Shown here: positions 41,501 to 54,718 of the stretch, in pieces
Layout: each line of letters begins with the position of its first letter
Position numbering within the stretch: position 1 is the first letter of the stretch
Origin: Streptomyces thinghirensis
Lineage (GTDB): Bacteria > Actinomycetota > Actinomycetia > Streptomycetales > Streptomycetaceae
DNA: 64,000 nucleotides
NCBI GenBank assembly: GCA_021502835.1
Contig: JAKFGP010000008.1
Span: forward strand, 248,001-312,000
Reading direction: 5' to 3'
Notes under the pieces: generated by a model
Databases searched by the model: none
What the model saw: only the letters and a program-made list of their open reading frames with translations
What the model was told of the DNA's origin: nothing
Program-made: the position numbers and the translations under genes

Positions 41501-43503
41501 GGACGCGCTCGCGCGCGTCGTCGCCGAGGTAGTCGGCGCCGCCCGCCACCGACTTGGGCATGCGCAGCCCGAAGTCGTAGATCCAGGCGGTCGTGCGGTC
41601 CGAGCAGCGCGCAACTGCAGCCGCTCGTCGGTGACCTCGACGCCGAGCCGGCTGAGCACCGGCAGGACGGCCGACAGGGAGATCTGGCCGCCCTTCTGGT
41701 AGATCTTGAAACGCCGCTCCTCGGGCGCGGCGCCGACCGGCTCGTACAGGCTCAGCGCAAACGTCCTGTTCTCGTCGAGCCGCTCCAGGTGACCGAGGTC
41801 GGCGACCGCGGGCGCGGCCGTGGTCGGCCTTGTAGCCCTCGGGGAAGGCGCTCCCGTAGTAGCGCATCAGCTCGCGCGAGCGCTCCTCGCCGACCTCGGC
41901 GGTCAGCGCCTCGGCGAACCCGTCGGCCCAGGAACGGGCGGCCTCGACGAGACGGGCCTCGATGCGCTCCTTGTCCGCGTCGGACAGGTGCGGCAGCTCG
42001 GTGCCCTGCGGCACACGGACCACGAAGTGCAGCCGGGACAGGATCGACTCGGTGTTCCAGGCCGTGAAGTCGACGCTGGTGCCGCCGAGCTCCTCCTTGA
42101 GGATCTCGATGATCCGCAGCCGGACACCGGTGGTGTAGCGGTCGCGGGGGAGGTAGACGAGGGCCGAGTAGTAGCGCCCGTACTCGTCCTGCCGCAGGTA
42201 GAGCCGGAGACGGCGCCGCTCCTGGAGGTAGAGCACGGAGGTGACGATCGGCTCCAGCTCCTCGACCGGCATCTGGAACATCTCGTCGCGCGGGTACGTC
42301 TCCAGGATCTGCAGCAGATCCCGCCCGTCGTGGCTGTTGGGCGAGAAGCCGGCCCGCTCCAGCACCTCCTCCATCCTTGCGCCGGACGACCGGCACCCGG
42401 CGGACGGACTCGGTGTAGGCGGCGGAGGAGAACGAGGCCGAGGAAGCGGCGCTCCCCGACGACGTTGCCCTGCTCGTCGAACTTCTGACGCCGACGTAGT
42501 CCAGGTACGACGGCCGGTGCACGGTGGCCCGGCTGTTGGCCTTGGTCAGCACCAGCAGCCGGTGCTCGCGGGCCTTGGCCGGGCGTCGGCGGGCAGCCGC
42601 TCGAAGGACGGGCTGACCGGGTGGCTCTCGTCGGCCGCGTGGTGCGGGTCGGAACGCAGGATGCCGAGGCCGGTGCCGGCGACGGCGGCGAGCGAGTCGT
42701 CGCCGCGCAGCTGATACTCGCGGTAGCCGAGGAAGGTGAAGTGGTCGTCGGCCAGCCAGCGCAGCAGCTCGCGGGCCTCCTCCAGCTCCCGCGGGGAGGT
42801 CGTCGGGGGCAGGCTCCGTCGGCAGCTGCTCCGCGATGCGGACGGCCGCGTCCCGCATCTTGCCCCAGTCCTCGACCGTCTCGCGGACGTCGTTCAGGAC
42901 GCGCAGCAGGTCGGCGGTGATCTGCTTCAGGTCGCCGCGGTCGGTCTCGCGGTCGAACTCGACGTGGATCCAGGACTCGACGTGCGCGTCGTGCGGGAGG
43001 TCGTCGGAGGGCCCGGCGGGTGAGCACCTCGACGAGCTTGCCGGTCACGTCGCGCCGCACCACGATCAGCGGGTGGACGACGACGTGGATGCCGCGCCCC
43101 TGCCGGGTCAGCTCGTTGGTGACGGAGTCGACGAGGAAGGGCATGTCGTCCGTGACCACCTCGACGACGGAGTGGCTGCACGTCCAGCCGTTCTCCTCGA
43201 CCGTCGGGGTGTGCACCCGCACGTTCGCCGTGCCCTGCGGGTGGTTCTCGGCCAGCCGGTAGTGCGAGACGGCGGCTCCGAAGACGTCGACCGGGTCGCG
43301 GTCGGCAAGGTCCTCCGGGGCGGTGTGCCGGTAGTAGCGCCGGAGGAACGCGAACACGGATGCGTGGTCCGGGGTGCCCGGGGCGTCCGACGTGCCCTCG
43401 TCCGTCGTCCCAGTCGGTAGGTGCCCCCGACCGGGCTGTTCTCAGCTACCCGCGCAGCCCTTTCGAGCAGCTCGGCCTTGGCTTCGTCCAGCTTGGTCTG
43501 CAT
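38561..43503 (-). CDS. NAD-specific glutamate dehydrogenase, large (GDH180) type
   Basis: It oxidises glutamate to 2-oxoglutarate and ammonia with NAD. About 1,640 aa, the size of the giant GDH class first characterised in Streptomyces. The start at 43503 reads [20 protein letters not shown]; the N-terminal regulatory region includes [20 protein letters not shown] and [20 protein letters not shown]. The catalytic core shows [76 protein letters not shown] and [20 protein letters not shown]. The C-terminal helical part ends [10 protein letters not shown]. Frame breaks number at least a dozen, clustered at 40260-42800; the 3' third is nearly clean. Transcribed alone and closed by a perfect hairpin. 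Confidence 0.95.
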
Positions 43504-44113
43504 TGTCCTCTGGCTCCTGTCGCGCGCCGTTGCGTGACGTAGAAGGAAGTACGGTCTCCTGCCTTCCGGCATGACGTCGAGACGCGGGGTGTCCGGTCTG
43601 TTCCGACGCTATGCCGCAAGGTGAGAGGAGCGCGGGCATATCAGCCAATGTCGCCGCGCTCGCCGGGTGTGACGTCGCTCTCGCCGTCAGCGTCCGGGGG
43701 GTGCGCGGCGCCGTACCGGGGCCTTCGATGCCCCGTCCCGCCCGCGAAGACCAGCGACCGCCGCCCGGACACGGATGTCGTCCGTGCGTACCGGGCGCAG
43801 AGCGGAGGCGCCGGTGCCCCCGCGAGCTATCGCGCTGATCACGCCACAAGGCTATCGCTCCTTGCGGGGCCCCCGTCATGAGCCGTATGTGTACAAACCG
43901 GGACCGGAACTTTGACGTTTTGCACAGAACCCCGCCACCCGCCGCCGCCCCCGCCCAGCTGCGGGCAGTCGTGCCGCTGGGCGGCACGGGTGGGCGCAGC
44001 GGCACCCCGCAACGCCGGGGCCGCGACACCCACCCCCGGCCCCCACCAGCACGGGTCACCGCCCCAGCCCAGGTCACCGTCACCGCACGGCCGACCTCAC
44101 CGCACAGCCACCC
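43504..44113. other. intergenic region upstream of glutamate dehydrogenase
   Basis: About 610 bp lie between the 3' end of the HAD gene and the 5' end of the dehydrogenase, both on the minus strand. Open frames here lack Streptomyces-like conserved content. The region holds a 70-bp dispersed repeat (43961-44030). Its less GC-rich patch around 43880-43930 is the likeliest place for the dehydrogenase promoter or one of unknown direction. Confidence 0.5.
43961..44030 (+). repeat. 70-bp dispersed hairpin repeat, copy A
   Basis: Begins GCGGGCAGTCGTGCCGC and ends CCGCGACACC. It matches copy B at 50341-50410 over the whole 70 bases except for two substitutions and two compensating one-base gaps. 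An 8-bp stem (CGTGCCGC/GCGGCACG) with a 3-base loop lies near the left end. Noncoding; downstream of the HAD gene. Confidence 0.8.
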
Positions 44114-44780
44114 TCACGCCGCCAACCGCGCCGCCTCTGCCACGGCCTCCCCAACGCGTCCACCACCGGCACCCCGACCCCTCCAGACTGGCCCGACTGT
44201 GCGACCCCCCGGTGTGCAGCACCGCCCCCGCCCCCACATGCCGCGCGGCCACCGCGTCATCCGCGGCGTCCCCGATCACCACCGTACGAACGGGATCCAC
44301 CCCGGCCAGCGCCAGCTCCGCGAGATGCCGCACCATGTGCTCGGCCTTGCTGCCCCCGGACGGCCCGATCCGCCCGTCGACGCGTATGAAGTGCGTCTCG
44401 ATCCCGAACCCCTTGACCAGCGGCACCAGCTCGTCGTGGCCTTACATGCTGAGGATCGACTGACTGCGCCCCGCCGACCGCCAGCCGTCGAGCAGCTCCG
44501 CCACGCCCTCGGTGAGCTCGCACCGCACCCGGTGCTCCGTGTAGTGGCGCTGAAGGTCGCGTCCACGACCTCCCACTCGGCGTCGGTGGGCAGCCGCCCC
44601 ATCAGCCGCTCGTAGAACTTCGGCACCGGACGCAATACAGCGCCCGGTACTGCTCCAGCGTGATCGACGCCAGTCCCAGCTCGGCGAACGCGGCGTTCGT
44701 CGCCCCGATGATCGCGTCATTGTCGTGGAACAGCGTCCCGTTCCAGTCCCAGATGATGTGCGCCCTGTCTGCATCCCCAT
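44114..44780 (-). CDS. HAD-superfamily hydrolase (phosphatase)
   Basis: This is a phosphoglycolate-phosphatase-like HAD enzyme. The start at 44780 (MGMQTG; an ATG at 44774 is the alternative) leads, after one base change near 44765, into HIIWDWNGTLFHDNDAIIG, the nucleophile motif DWNGT. Then come NAAFAELGLASITLEQYRAL, the cap region, SILSMYGHDELVPL-like motif II, KAEHMVRHLAELALAGVDPV (motif III Lys) and TVVIGDAADDAVAARHVGAG (motif IV acidic pair). It ends EAARLAA after breaks near 44180 and 44150; others are near 44625, 44560 and 44450. About 222 aa. Substrate cannot be predicted. It is 80 bp downstream of the small conserved gene, so they may be co-transcribed. Confidence 0.85.
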
Positions 44781-44860
44781 GCCCGAAAACGTACCCGCCG
44801 CCACTGACAATCAAGACGGGGGCCGCGACGACCGACCGGGGACGGCCGGCCGGCGGGACG

Positions 44861-45369
44861 TCACTGACCGAGCTCGACCAGGTTCGGGGATCTCCTGCGT
44901 CGCGTACCACAGCAGCTCGTGGTCCTGCCCTGTCCACGACGAACCGGGCGTCGTCGTCCCCGCCGTCCGCCGCCGCGAGGGCCGCGGCCGCGCGGTCACA
45001 TCCGCCTCCGCGTCGGCGGAGTCGACGTGCACCGAGGCCGCCTTGGCGAGCCGCAGGGCCTGGCGAGCCGGACCTCGCCCAGCGCCGCCGGATCGGCCCC
45101 GGTCCGGGGCGGCCGAGGCCGCGCCGTCGGACACGTCGGCGGCGACCACGACCCGGCGCCGCGGCGCGCCGGCGTCGGCCGCCAGCAGCCGCAGCGAGGC
45201 CAGCGCGGCCCGGTTCAGGGCGGCGTACTCCAACTCCTCGATGTCGTCCGAGAGGTACCACTCGCGCAGCGCCGGTGTGACGGCGTAGGCGACGAGCGGT
45301 CCCGTCCCCAGCTCTCCCGTCCTGTGCGCCTGGGAGGCCGGAGAGGGTCACGGGGACGTAGACGCGCAT
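44861..45369 (-). CDS. small conserved actinobacterial protein (DUF6912-like)
   Basis: The ATG at 45369 gives MRVYVPVTLSGL, a start I associate with the DUF6912 family of actinobacteria. After breaks near 45325 the reading continues LVAYAVTPALREWYLSDDIE, YAALNRAALASLRLLAADAG and RRVVVAADVSDGAAS. After breaks near 45115 and 45000 it reads LAKAASVHVDSADAEADV, then DDDARFVVDRA and HELLWYATQEIPDLVELG. About 170 aa, soluble, no signal peptide, no catalytic motif seen. Function unknown. Confidence 0.7.
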
Positions 45370-45690
45370 GAGACTTTTGCTTCCTGGTCGGGAGCGCCAC
45401 CGAGGCCCGGGACGGCCGGGATGGCCTGGGAGAGCCTTCAGGATACGTGCGGTGTCCCCTTCGGGTTGCCACCCGTGACGCCCGACGCGTCCACCCACGG
45501 CCCCGGAACTCACCCGGTACAACCGCTCCACCCCGGGCTTTCCGACCGTCCCGACCACTCTGATAAGTGAACCCTCCGACCCCTCGGCCCGGCCACCGCC
45601 CTCCTTGCCGTCCCGCCCAGCCGCCCCGTACAAGATCCCCAACCGCTAAGTTACGCCCGGTATCACCCGGGCCGCCGAACGGGAGCCCCC
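45370..45690. other. divergent intergenic region
   Basis: This 321-bp region separates the minus-strand small protein from the plus-strand Rv3235-family gene and should hold both promoters. I see no conserved coding, repeat or structured element in it. Confidence 0.45.
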
Positions 45691-46526
45691 ATGCGCAAGG
45701 TCAGTGACCAGGTCCCAGCTCAGCCCGACTAGCACACTGCCCCACACACCGGACCGCCCCCTCACACCCACCCCGCCCCGCGGCCCCAACGGCGACCCCA
45801 CGCCCCAGCCGCCCGGCACCGCACCGCTGTACAGCCCGGCCGCCGCCCCCTCCCGCGTAACAGGGACCTCCTCTGCCCGCGTACCCGGGACCTCCCCGTC
45901 CCGCGCACCCGGCGGCGTGCCGCCCCGCAGGCCCGGCGGACGTGTCGTGCGGGCCGGGGCGCCCGGTGGCCGCCCGCCGGGCTCCCCGGGCAGGTCTCCG
46001 CGGCCCGTACGAGGCCGGTGACAGCCGGCCGCCTGACCGGCCCGGGGCGGGGCCACCTGGACGGTCCCGCGCGCGGCGGCGGGTGCCCCTCGTGACGGCC
46101 CCCGCCGTCCCGGCCGTACGCCCGGCCGCCCAGGCCCCCGGCAGCGCCTCTCGTCCCCGCTCCAGACCCTCGCCGTCCGTCCCGCAGCTCCGCCCCACCG
46201 ACCGCTTCGCTGATCTCCTCCTCAACGTGCTCAGCGGCCGGCGCCCCGTCCATTCGATGCTCCGTCACACCGCCGGCCGCGCCTACGACGATCTGGCCCA
46301 CCTCGCCGAACGCGGCCCTCTGCGCACGCGCGGCACCCTCGCCCGTCGTCCGCGACATCGGCTACTTCGAGCCCCGGCCGGGAGCACTGGAGGTCTTCGC
46401 CAGGATCGGCGCGGGCGACCAGCTGCGCGCCATGGCCTTCGGCTGGAGCAGGGCCGCGACCTGCGCTGGCGCTGCACGGCGGTGGAACTGGGCGGCCCCC
46501 GCCGACCGCACACCGACGACGACTGA
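45691..46526 (+). CDS. Rv3235-family protein
   Basis: The ATG at 45691 is preceded by GGGAG; a GTG at 45704 is possible. The first about 170 residues are Pro/Ala/Arg/Gly-rich and low in complexity. The conserved C-terminal domain (about 46200-46526) reads RFADLLLNVLSGRRPVHSML, RHTAGRAYDDLAHLAERGPL, IGYFEPRPGALEVFARIGAG, DQLRAMAF and RWRCTAVELGGPRRP. This domain is the family named after Mycobacterium tuberculosis Rv3235, whose gene likewise lies close to secA. Biochemical role unknown. Frame breaks near 45700, 45850-46020, 46345 and 46445. Convergent with secA and separated by a shared hairpin. Confidence 0.8.
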
Positions 46527-46564
46527 GAGCGACGGCGACCGGCGCCGCACGCCGGGACAGGCCG

Positions 46565-46596
46565 AAGGGCCGGGCACCCAGAGGTGCCCGGCCCTT
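46565..46596. terminator. bidirectional hairpin terminator (Rv3235-family gene / secA)
   Basis: AAGGGCCGGGCAC (46565-46577) and GTGCCCGGCCCTT (46584-46596) pair perfectly over 13 bp with a 6-base loop. It lies between the two convergent genes, with A-rich and T-rich arms fitting both directions. Confidence 0.85.
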
Positions 46597-46634
46597 CCAC
46601 CACTACGGCGCCGGTGCCTGAAGGCACCGCGCCG

Positions 46635-49479
<2,845 letters not shown>

Positions 49480-49756
49480 GGGGGTTGGTCTCCTTGCCGG
49501 TCGGGCCTGGGACGGTCGTTTTCCCGTGACGGACTGAGCAACGGCCATCGTATGCGAGGACCCCGCCGCCCCGGGAGCCTGCTGTAACGGGGACCGTGTG
49601 CTCCTTCATCCAGCTTCCGGTCTGCTGTCATCGAGTTCAACGTCCGGGCACCGCGGATGGTGCCGTGCCCGCCGACGAATCACGCGAAAAGTGACCGTCT
49701 GTTCACGCACGGCAAAAAGATGGCGTCCGCCGCGGACCGCCGCGCAGAATCGGCCG

Positions 49757-50324
49757 ATGGAACCCCTCACGCTCACCACCGACCGCCTAGTTTTGCGCGC
49801 GGTCGGCCCCCGGACACCGATTCCGTGTACGCCGCCTGCCAGGATCCCGACATCCAGCGCTGGACCACGATCCCCTCGCCCTACCTCCAGGAGCACGCGC
49901 GGGGGCTTCACCGAGCAGATGGTCCCGACGGCTGGGCGAACGCCTCGATGTTCACCTTCGGCCTGTTCCTCCCCACCGGGGACCTGGTGGGGATGCTCGG
50001 CATCACGATGATCTCCCTGGGCGTCGGCGAGATCGGTTTCTGGGGGCGCCAAGGAGCACCGCGGCCACGGCTACGTCACCGAGGCCGCCGTCGCCGTCTC
50101 CCGCTGGGCCTTCACCGACCGGGCGATCGACCGCCTGGAGTGGCGCGCCGAGGTCGGCAACACGGCCTCCCGCGCGGTGGCCCAGCGCGCGGGCTTCACC
50201 ATGGAGGGCACGTTAGCGCTCCGCGATCAACAACAACGGCGTCCGCCGCGACGCCTGGATCGGCTCCCTCCTCCCCTCAGACCTCTCCCTCCCCTCGACG
50301 TCCCCGTACTTGCCGGCCCCATAG
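49757..50324 (+). CDS. GNAT-family N-acetyltransferase (RimJ/RimL type)
   Basis: The ATG at 49757 gives MEPLTLTTDRLVLRAVGP, the usual opening of ribosomal-protein-alanine acetyltransferase-like GNATs. After a break near 49812 comes DTDSVYAACQDPDIQRWTTI, then SMFTFGLFLPTGDLVGMLGI. After a break near 50045 the acetyl-CoA loop region GHGYVTEAAVAVSRWAFTDR and EWRAEVGNTASRAVAQRAGF (conserved Asn-x-x-Ser) are clear. It ends near SLLPSDLSLPSTSPYLPAP. About 187 aa. The true substrate is not predictable. It starts 278 bp from the divergent secA. Confidence 0.85.
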
Positions 50325-50340
50325 CCACCCCCACGCAGCC

Positions 50341-50410
50341 GCGGGCAGTCGTGCCGCTGGGGCGGCACGGGTGGGCGCGGCGGCACCCCGCACCGCCGGG
50401 CCGCGACACC
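50341..50410 (+). repeat. 70-bp dispersed hairpin repeat, copy B
   Basis: Near-identical to copy A at 43961-44030 and in the same orientation. Here the 8-bp stem CGTGCCGC/GCGGCACG has a 4-base loop (TGGG). It starts 17 bases after the acetyltransferase stop and lies 115 bases before the next gene. Confidence 0.8.
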
Positions 50411-50525
50411 TCCCCGGCCGGCACCGACGCAGAGCGCCCTGCAAACCGGCCCACGCAACCACACCCCCGCCCACACTCCCCGCAAGCCACGCCCCACTGT
50501 CAGACCCACCCCTTATCGTGCGGAC

Positions 50526-51706
50526 GTGCGCGACGACCCTCCCGCCCCCCACCACGGAACTGTCCGCGCAAGAGGCCCGCCGCCTCACCCCTCCGCGCAC
50601 AGGGCTTCCTCGGCGCCCCCGACCGCCGCGCAGGCGTCCGCGGCGTCCCTCCGTCACCTGGGCGCGGTGCAGCTCGACACCATCTCGGTCCTCGCCCGCT
50701 CCCACGAACTCGTCCCGTACGCCCGCCTCGGCGCACTGGGCCGCAAAGCGGTCGAAGACGCCTACTGGCAGGACACGCACGCCTTCGAGTACTGGTCCCA
50801 CGCCGCCTGCATCCTCCCCATCGAGGAGTGGCCGCACTTCGCGTTCCGCCGCCGCGCCTACCGCAACCGCCCGCACTGGAACCACTCCCTCCCCGACGGC
50901 ACCTACGACCAGGTCGTCAAGCAGCTCCGCACCGAGGGCCCGCTCACCGCGACGGACCTGGGCGGCGCGAAGAGGACCAGCGAGTGGTGGGACTGGTCGG
51001 GCACGAAGGTCGCCGTCGAGCGCGCGCTCATGTACGGCGAGGTGGTGTGCGTCGAGCGCCGCGGCTGGAAGCGGGTGTACGACCTGGCCGAGCGCGCGGT
51101 CCCGGCCGCACTGCTGCACGACGAGCTGGACGACGCCGAGTGCCTGCGCCGCCTGGTCCGTCTGGCCGGCCAGTCCCTGGGCGTCGGCACGCGCGCGGAC
51201 ATCGCGGACTACCACCGTCTCAAGGGCGAGCAGGTCGACGCCGTGATCGCCGACTCGGGCCTGGTCCCGGTCACCGTGGAGGGCTGGTCCAAGCCGGCCT
51301 GGGCGGACCCGCGCGCCCTGGAGACGCCCCGCGCGGCCGCCACCCCACGACGCTGCTCTCGCCCTTCGACTCCCTGATCTGGGACCGTGCGCGCACGGAA
51401 CGGATCTTCGGCTTCACCCACCGCCTGGAGGCCTACGTGCCCAAGCAGAAGCGGGTGCACGGCTACTTCGCGATGCCCGTCCTGGCAGGCGGCCGGCTCG
51501 TCGGCCGGGTGGACCCGGCGCGCGAGGGGCGCACTCTGGTCGCCAAGCAGGTCACGCTGGACGGCCCCAAGGCGGCCCCGGCGGTCGCTCAGGCCCTGGT
51601 CGAGGCGGCGGGCTGGGTGGACTGCACGGACGTACGCGTGGAACGGGTCGACGCACCGGACCTGCGCGAGCCCCTCACGAGGGAACTGACCCGCCTGCTC
51701 GCCTGA
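50526..51706 (+). CDS. AlkX/YcaQ-like DNA glycosylase (winged-helix family)
   Basis: The GTG at 50526 reads MRDDPPAP; indels near 50550, 50600 and 50640 scramble the first helix. From there the frame is clean to about 51345: HLGAVQLDTISVLARSHELV, YWQDTHAFEYWSHAACILPI, EEWPHFAFRRRAYRNRP, KVAVERALMYGEVVCVERRG and DIADYHRLKGEQVDAVIADS. It then reads SPFDSLIWDRARTERIFGFT and YVPKQKRVHGYFAMPVLAGG, ending TRELTRLLA. The motif Q-L-D in VQLDTISV is the Q-x-D pair used as the catalytic motif in YcaQ/AlkX enzymes, which remove bulky N-alkyl and crosslinked bases; AlkZ proteins have Q-x-Q. About 395 aa. Family confident, substrate inferred. Confidence 0.85.
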
Positions 51707-51733
51707 CCCGCGCGAGGCCGTCGGCGTCGGCCG

Positions 51734-52492
51734 TCAGCGGATCTCGAGGATCTTCTCCCGCATCGCGTACACCACGGCCTCCATCCTGGAGTGCAGCTGC
51801 AGTTTCTCCAGGATGTTGCGCACGTGGTTCTTCACGGTGTTCTCGGAAATGAACAGTTCCTTGGCGATGTCCCGGTTGTTCATTCCCGTGGCGACCAGCT
51901 TGAGGACTTCCAGTTCACGGTCCGTGAGCCGCGGCGCGGGGAACGAGCCGGCGTTCGTCGGTCCGCTGGATCATCGACTTGAACTCGGTGAGCAGTTTCG
52001 ACGCCATGGACGGACTGATCTGCGACTGTCCGTCGGCCACGGCGCGAATCGCGGTGGCCACCTCGTCCGTCGAGATCTCCTTGAGGAGATAACCGGTCGC
52101 GCCCGCCTTGATCGCGTCGTAGAGGTCGGCCTCCTCGTCGCTGATCGTCAGCATGATGATCTTCGCGCTGGGGGCCACCTCCTTGATGGAGGTGCAGGCC
52201 TCGATCCCGCCCCGCCCGGGCATCCGCACGTCCATCAGGACGATGTCCGGCAGCAGGTCGGCGGCCTTCTCCACGGCCTCGGCGCCGTCACCGGCCTCCC
52301 CGACGACCTGGATGTCCTCCTCGGCCGCGAGCACGATCTCCAGTCCGCGGCGGAACAGGGCGTGGTCGTCCACGACCAGAACCCTGATCGGCTCCTTGCG
52401 CGCGGAGCCCGCGTCCGAGCCCATGCCGGCGACTCCGTCGTCGATCCCCCGTCGACGCCCGCGCCCCGCATCGGTCCGAAACTGTCCGCCAT
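51734..52492 (-). CDS. orphan NarL/FixJ-type response regulator
   Basis: The ATG at 52492 follows GAGGAACG and starts MADSFGPMRGAG. After a break near 52447 the receiver domain reads KEPIRVLVVDDHALFRRGLE, DIVLMDVRMPGRGGIEACTS (phospho-accepting Asp), IIMLTISDEEADLYDAIKAG and TGYLLKEISTDEVATAI. A break near 51955 precedes the LuxR helix-turn-helix (LTDRELEVLKLVATGMNNRD, IAKELFISENTVKNHVRNIL), ending YAMREKILEIR. About 250 aa. No sensor kinase lies nearby, so its activator is encoded elsewhere or it acts without phosphorylation. From memory, Streptomyces coelicolor has an orphan regulator (OrrA) in the same secA-hpf setting. Confidence 0.92.
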
Positions 52493-52659
52493 CGTTCCTC
52501 CCCCTGAAGGCCGTGGCCCGTCGTCCTGAGCCATCGCCAACCCAGAGCAACGACCCACCGGTTGGGCCGTTGCCGCCGATGATTCCATGCCCGGCCGACG
52601 CGGGGGTGGCCGAGCGGGCCAACGAAGGGGTCGCACACCCTCGCGCACCGTCGCACGAC

Positions 52660-52696
52660 GGTGCCCCTGGGGGCGCACTCGCGCTCCAGGGGCACC
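52660..52696 (-). terminator. hairpin terminator downstream of hpf
   Basis: GGTGCCCCTGGGGGCGC (52660-52676) pairs with GCGCTCCAGGGGCACC (52681-52696) with one bulge and a 4-base loop. It lies 24 bases beyond the hpf stop codon. Confidence 0.7.
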
Positions 52697-52719
52697 GGTT
52701 CCGCTGTCACCCGGCGTGG

Positions 52720-53412
52720 TCAGCCGCCGAGCGCGTCACCCGCCTCGTTGGCGTGCACCTGGGTGACCATCGTATCCGTCGTAGGTGGATCACGCCGTAG
52801 TCGTAGGCGTGCCGCCGGTAGACGACGCTGGGCCCTTGGTCTCCGGAGTCGACGAACAGGTAGAAGTCGTGCCCGACCAGTTCCATCTCGTAGAGCGCCT
52901 GGTCGAGGGTCATCGGCGCGGCCACGTGGGTCTTCTCGCGGACGACGAGCGGACCGTCGCCCTGGACCTCCAGCGAGCCGATCTTCTTGGTGGGTACGCC
53001 GTCCTGCTTCTCCTGCGGGACGACGTCGCCGTTCCCGTTGAGCGTCGCCGCGCCGGGGACGTGGTCGGCGACCTCGGCCGCCGAGATCCGGCGGGCACCG
53101 CGGCGCGAGAAGCGCTTGTCGTGCTGCTTGCGCAGCCGGGGCACCGAGCTTCTCCGCCGCCAGGTCGAGCGCCGCGTACGGGTCGCTCGCCGCTGCCTCC
53201 GCCCGGATCACCGGACCGCGGGAGCGGAGCGTGATCTCCACTCGGTCACAGCGGTCGGCCTGCCGGGGGTTCGGCTCCTTGGACACCTCGACGTCGAGGC
53301 TGATCACCTTGCCATCGAGCTTCTGGATCTTCTCCAGCTTCAGCTTCTCGGCCACGTGCTTCCGGAACCGCTCGGGCACCTCGGTCTTGCGGCCCTTGAC
53401 GACGATGTCCAC
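52720..53412 (-). CDS. hpf: ribosome hibernation promoting factor, long form
   Basis: Long HPF binds the 30S subunit and dimerises ribosomes into inactive 100S particles in stationary phase or stress. The GTG at 53412 (GGAG upstream) gives VDIVVKGRKTEVPERFRKHV, then EKIQKLDGKVISLDVEVSKE and DRVEITLRSRGPVIRAEAAA of the N-terminal domain. After one break near 53145 a linker (HDKRFSRRGARRISAAEVAD) leads to the C-terminal dimerisation domain: PLVVREKTHVAAPMTLDQAL, GHDFYLFVDSGDQGPSVVYR and RHAYDYGVIHL. It ends HANEAGDALGG; a second break lies near 52775. About 230 aa, the normal long-form size. Confidence 0.94.
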   Translation of the reverse strand: MDIVVKGRKTEVPERFRKHVAEKLKLEKIQKLDGKVISLDVEVSKEPNPRQADRCDRVEITLRSRGPVIRAEAAASDPYAALDLAAEKLGAPAAQAARQALLAPRCPPDLGGRGRRPRPRRGDAQRERRRRPAGEAGRRTHQEDRLAGGPGRRSARRPREDPRGRADDPRPGALRDGTGRARLLPVRRLRRPRAQRRLPAARLRLRRDPPTTDTMVTQVHANEAGDALGG

Positions 53413-53726
53413 GCAGAACTCCGTTCCCGGATCGCTCCGCTTCGATGGCGGAGCATCTCCCTTTTGCACCAGGTTCCGGTCTATCCCGGAACCTCGGACT
53501 CGGTGACTTCCACCTCCTCCCCGCGGGCGAGATCTCCACTCCACCGGTGCGGGGTGATGACGGTGAAACCCGCAGTACGGCATTCGGATCTGGGAGGTGT
53601 GGCCTGCGGCTTTGCCCTCACAACCGAACATATCTCGCCCGGACGGATGTCGTCACCCTCTACCGCGACGTACCTCCGTTCCGGTGAATTGAGACTCTCA
53701 TTACCTGCAATGAAGCAAGTTTCTAG
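53413..53726. other. hpf promoter region
   Basis: This 314-bp gap follows comF and precedes hpf on the minus strand. It is less GC-rich than its surroundings near 53690-53730, as expected for a promoter. I see no definite -10/-35 pair, and no structured element. Confidence 0.4.
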
Positions 53727-54581
53727 TCAGTTCCGGTTTATTTCGAAAGAATCTGGTGAAGCCGCGACCACTGCCGCGCAGATCGCTTCACGGATCACGC
53801 CACCGCCTTCGTTCGGACCCGCCATTCGGGGCCCGGCCTTCCGTTCCTCTCTGCCTTCCCCTGCCGACGACGGATACACAGCGGATTTCGCCCCGGCCCG
53901 CGCCGCGCGCAGGGCACGCGCCGCCTCCGTCAGGGACGCCCCGTCGTCATGAGGTCGTCGACGAGGACGACCGGCCCGCCCCCGCACAGCAGCCGGTCAC
54001 CGCCGGGGAGCCACCGCCAGCGCGCCGGCGAGATTGCGCAGCCGCTGCCGGGCGCCGAGCCTCGGACTGGTCGGCCACGGCGTGCCGTTGCCGCAGCACG
54101 GCCAGCACCCGGGCGGACGTCCCGGTCCGCCGCAGCTCCCCGCGGCCGCGAGGGCGATCCGCCGCGCCGGGTCGTGCCCGCGTGTGCGCACCGCCCGGGG
54201 CGCGGACGGCACGGGCACGAGCAGCACCGGCCCCCGCGCGCGTACGGCCCCCCAGCGTCACCGGGCCCCCACCGGGTCTCCCGGAGCCCGGCCCGTACCG
54301 CCCCTGCCAGCGCCACGCCGAGCGGTGCCGTGAGGGCGAGCACGCCGCGCTCCTTGTGTGCCAGCAGGGCTGCCCCGTACCTCGTCCGCGTACCGGGCGG
54401 CCGCGTGCACCACCGGCAGCCCCGGCGGTTCCGGCACCGGCCGCGCCCGGCACGGTGCGGCGCCGCCCAGCGCCGTACGGCACCGGGGGCACAACACCGT
54501 GCGGCCCCTGCCGCAGCCTCCGCACTCGGCCGGCAGCACCAGGTCGGTGAGGTCCCGCCACCATTCCCGCAAACCCCGCAT
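53727..54581 (-). CDS. ComF-family phosphoribosyltransferase-like protein
   Basis: The ATG at 54581 gives MRGLREWWRDLTDLVLPAEC, followed by a zinc-binding knuckle (CGGCGRGRTVLCPRC). Breaks near 54395, 54280, 54210 and 54060 interrupt the middle, where AARYADEVR, AHKERGVLALTAPLGVALAG and VLLVPVPSAPRAVRTRGHDP can be read. The PRPP-type motif VVLVDDLMTTGASLTEAARA is clear after a break near 53945, and the protein ends VVAASPDSFEINRN. About 280 aa including a C-terminal tail after the fold. ComF proteins are linked to DNA uptake in naturally competent bacteria, but in actinobacteria their role is unknown. Located between hpf and lpqB as in mycobacteria. Confidence 0.87.
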
Positions 54582-54718
54582 GGCCACCACTGTGCCAGGG
54601 CCCGCGGGCCCGACCAGGCCTGTGGAAAACGCTGGAGAGCTCCTTGTGGAAAACTCCGAGCCCTGCTCGCCACCCGTTCCCCACACGAGTGAACGCCCAC
54701 GGCGGCGAGCCGGATGCC

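Noticed and set aside
43504..43960. Short open frames upstream of the glutamate dehydrogenase
   Set aside because: No conserved domains, no ribosome-binding sites, overlapping on both strands; treated as promoter region.
52598..52635. tRNA-like string (GGGGGTGGCCGAGCGGG, resembling the 5' end of a tRNA-Leu or tRNA-Ser)
   Set aside because: No T-arm (GGTTCGA) or acceptor-stem partner follows at the proper distance, and the sequence runs into the hpf terminator.
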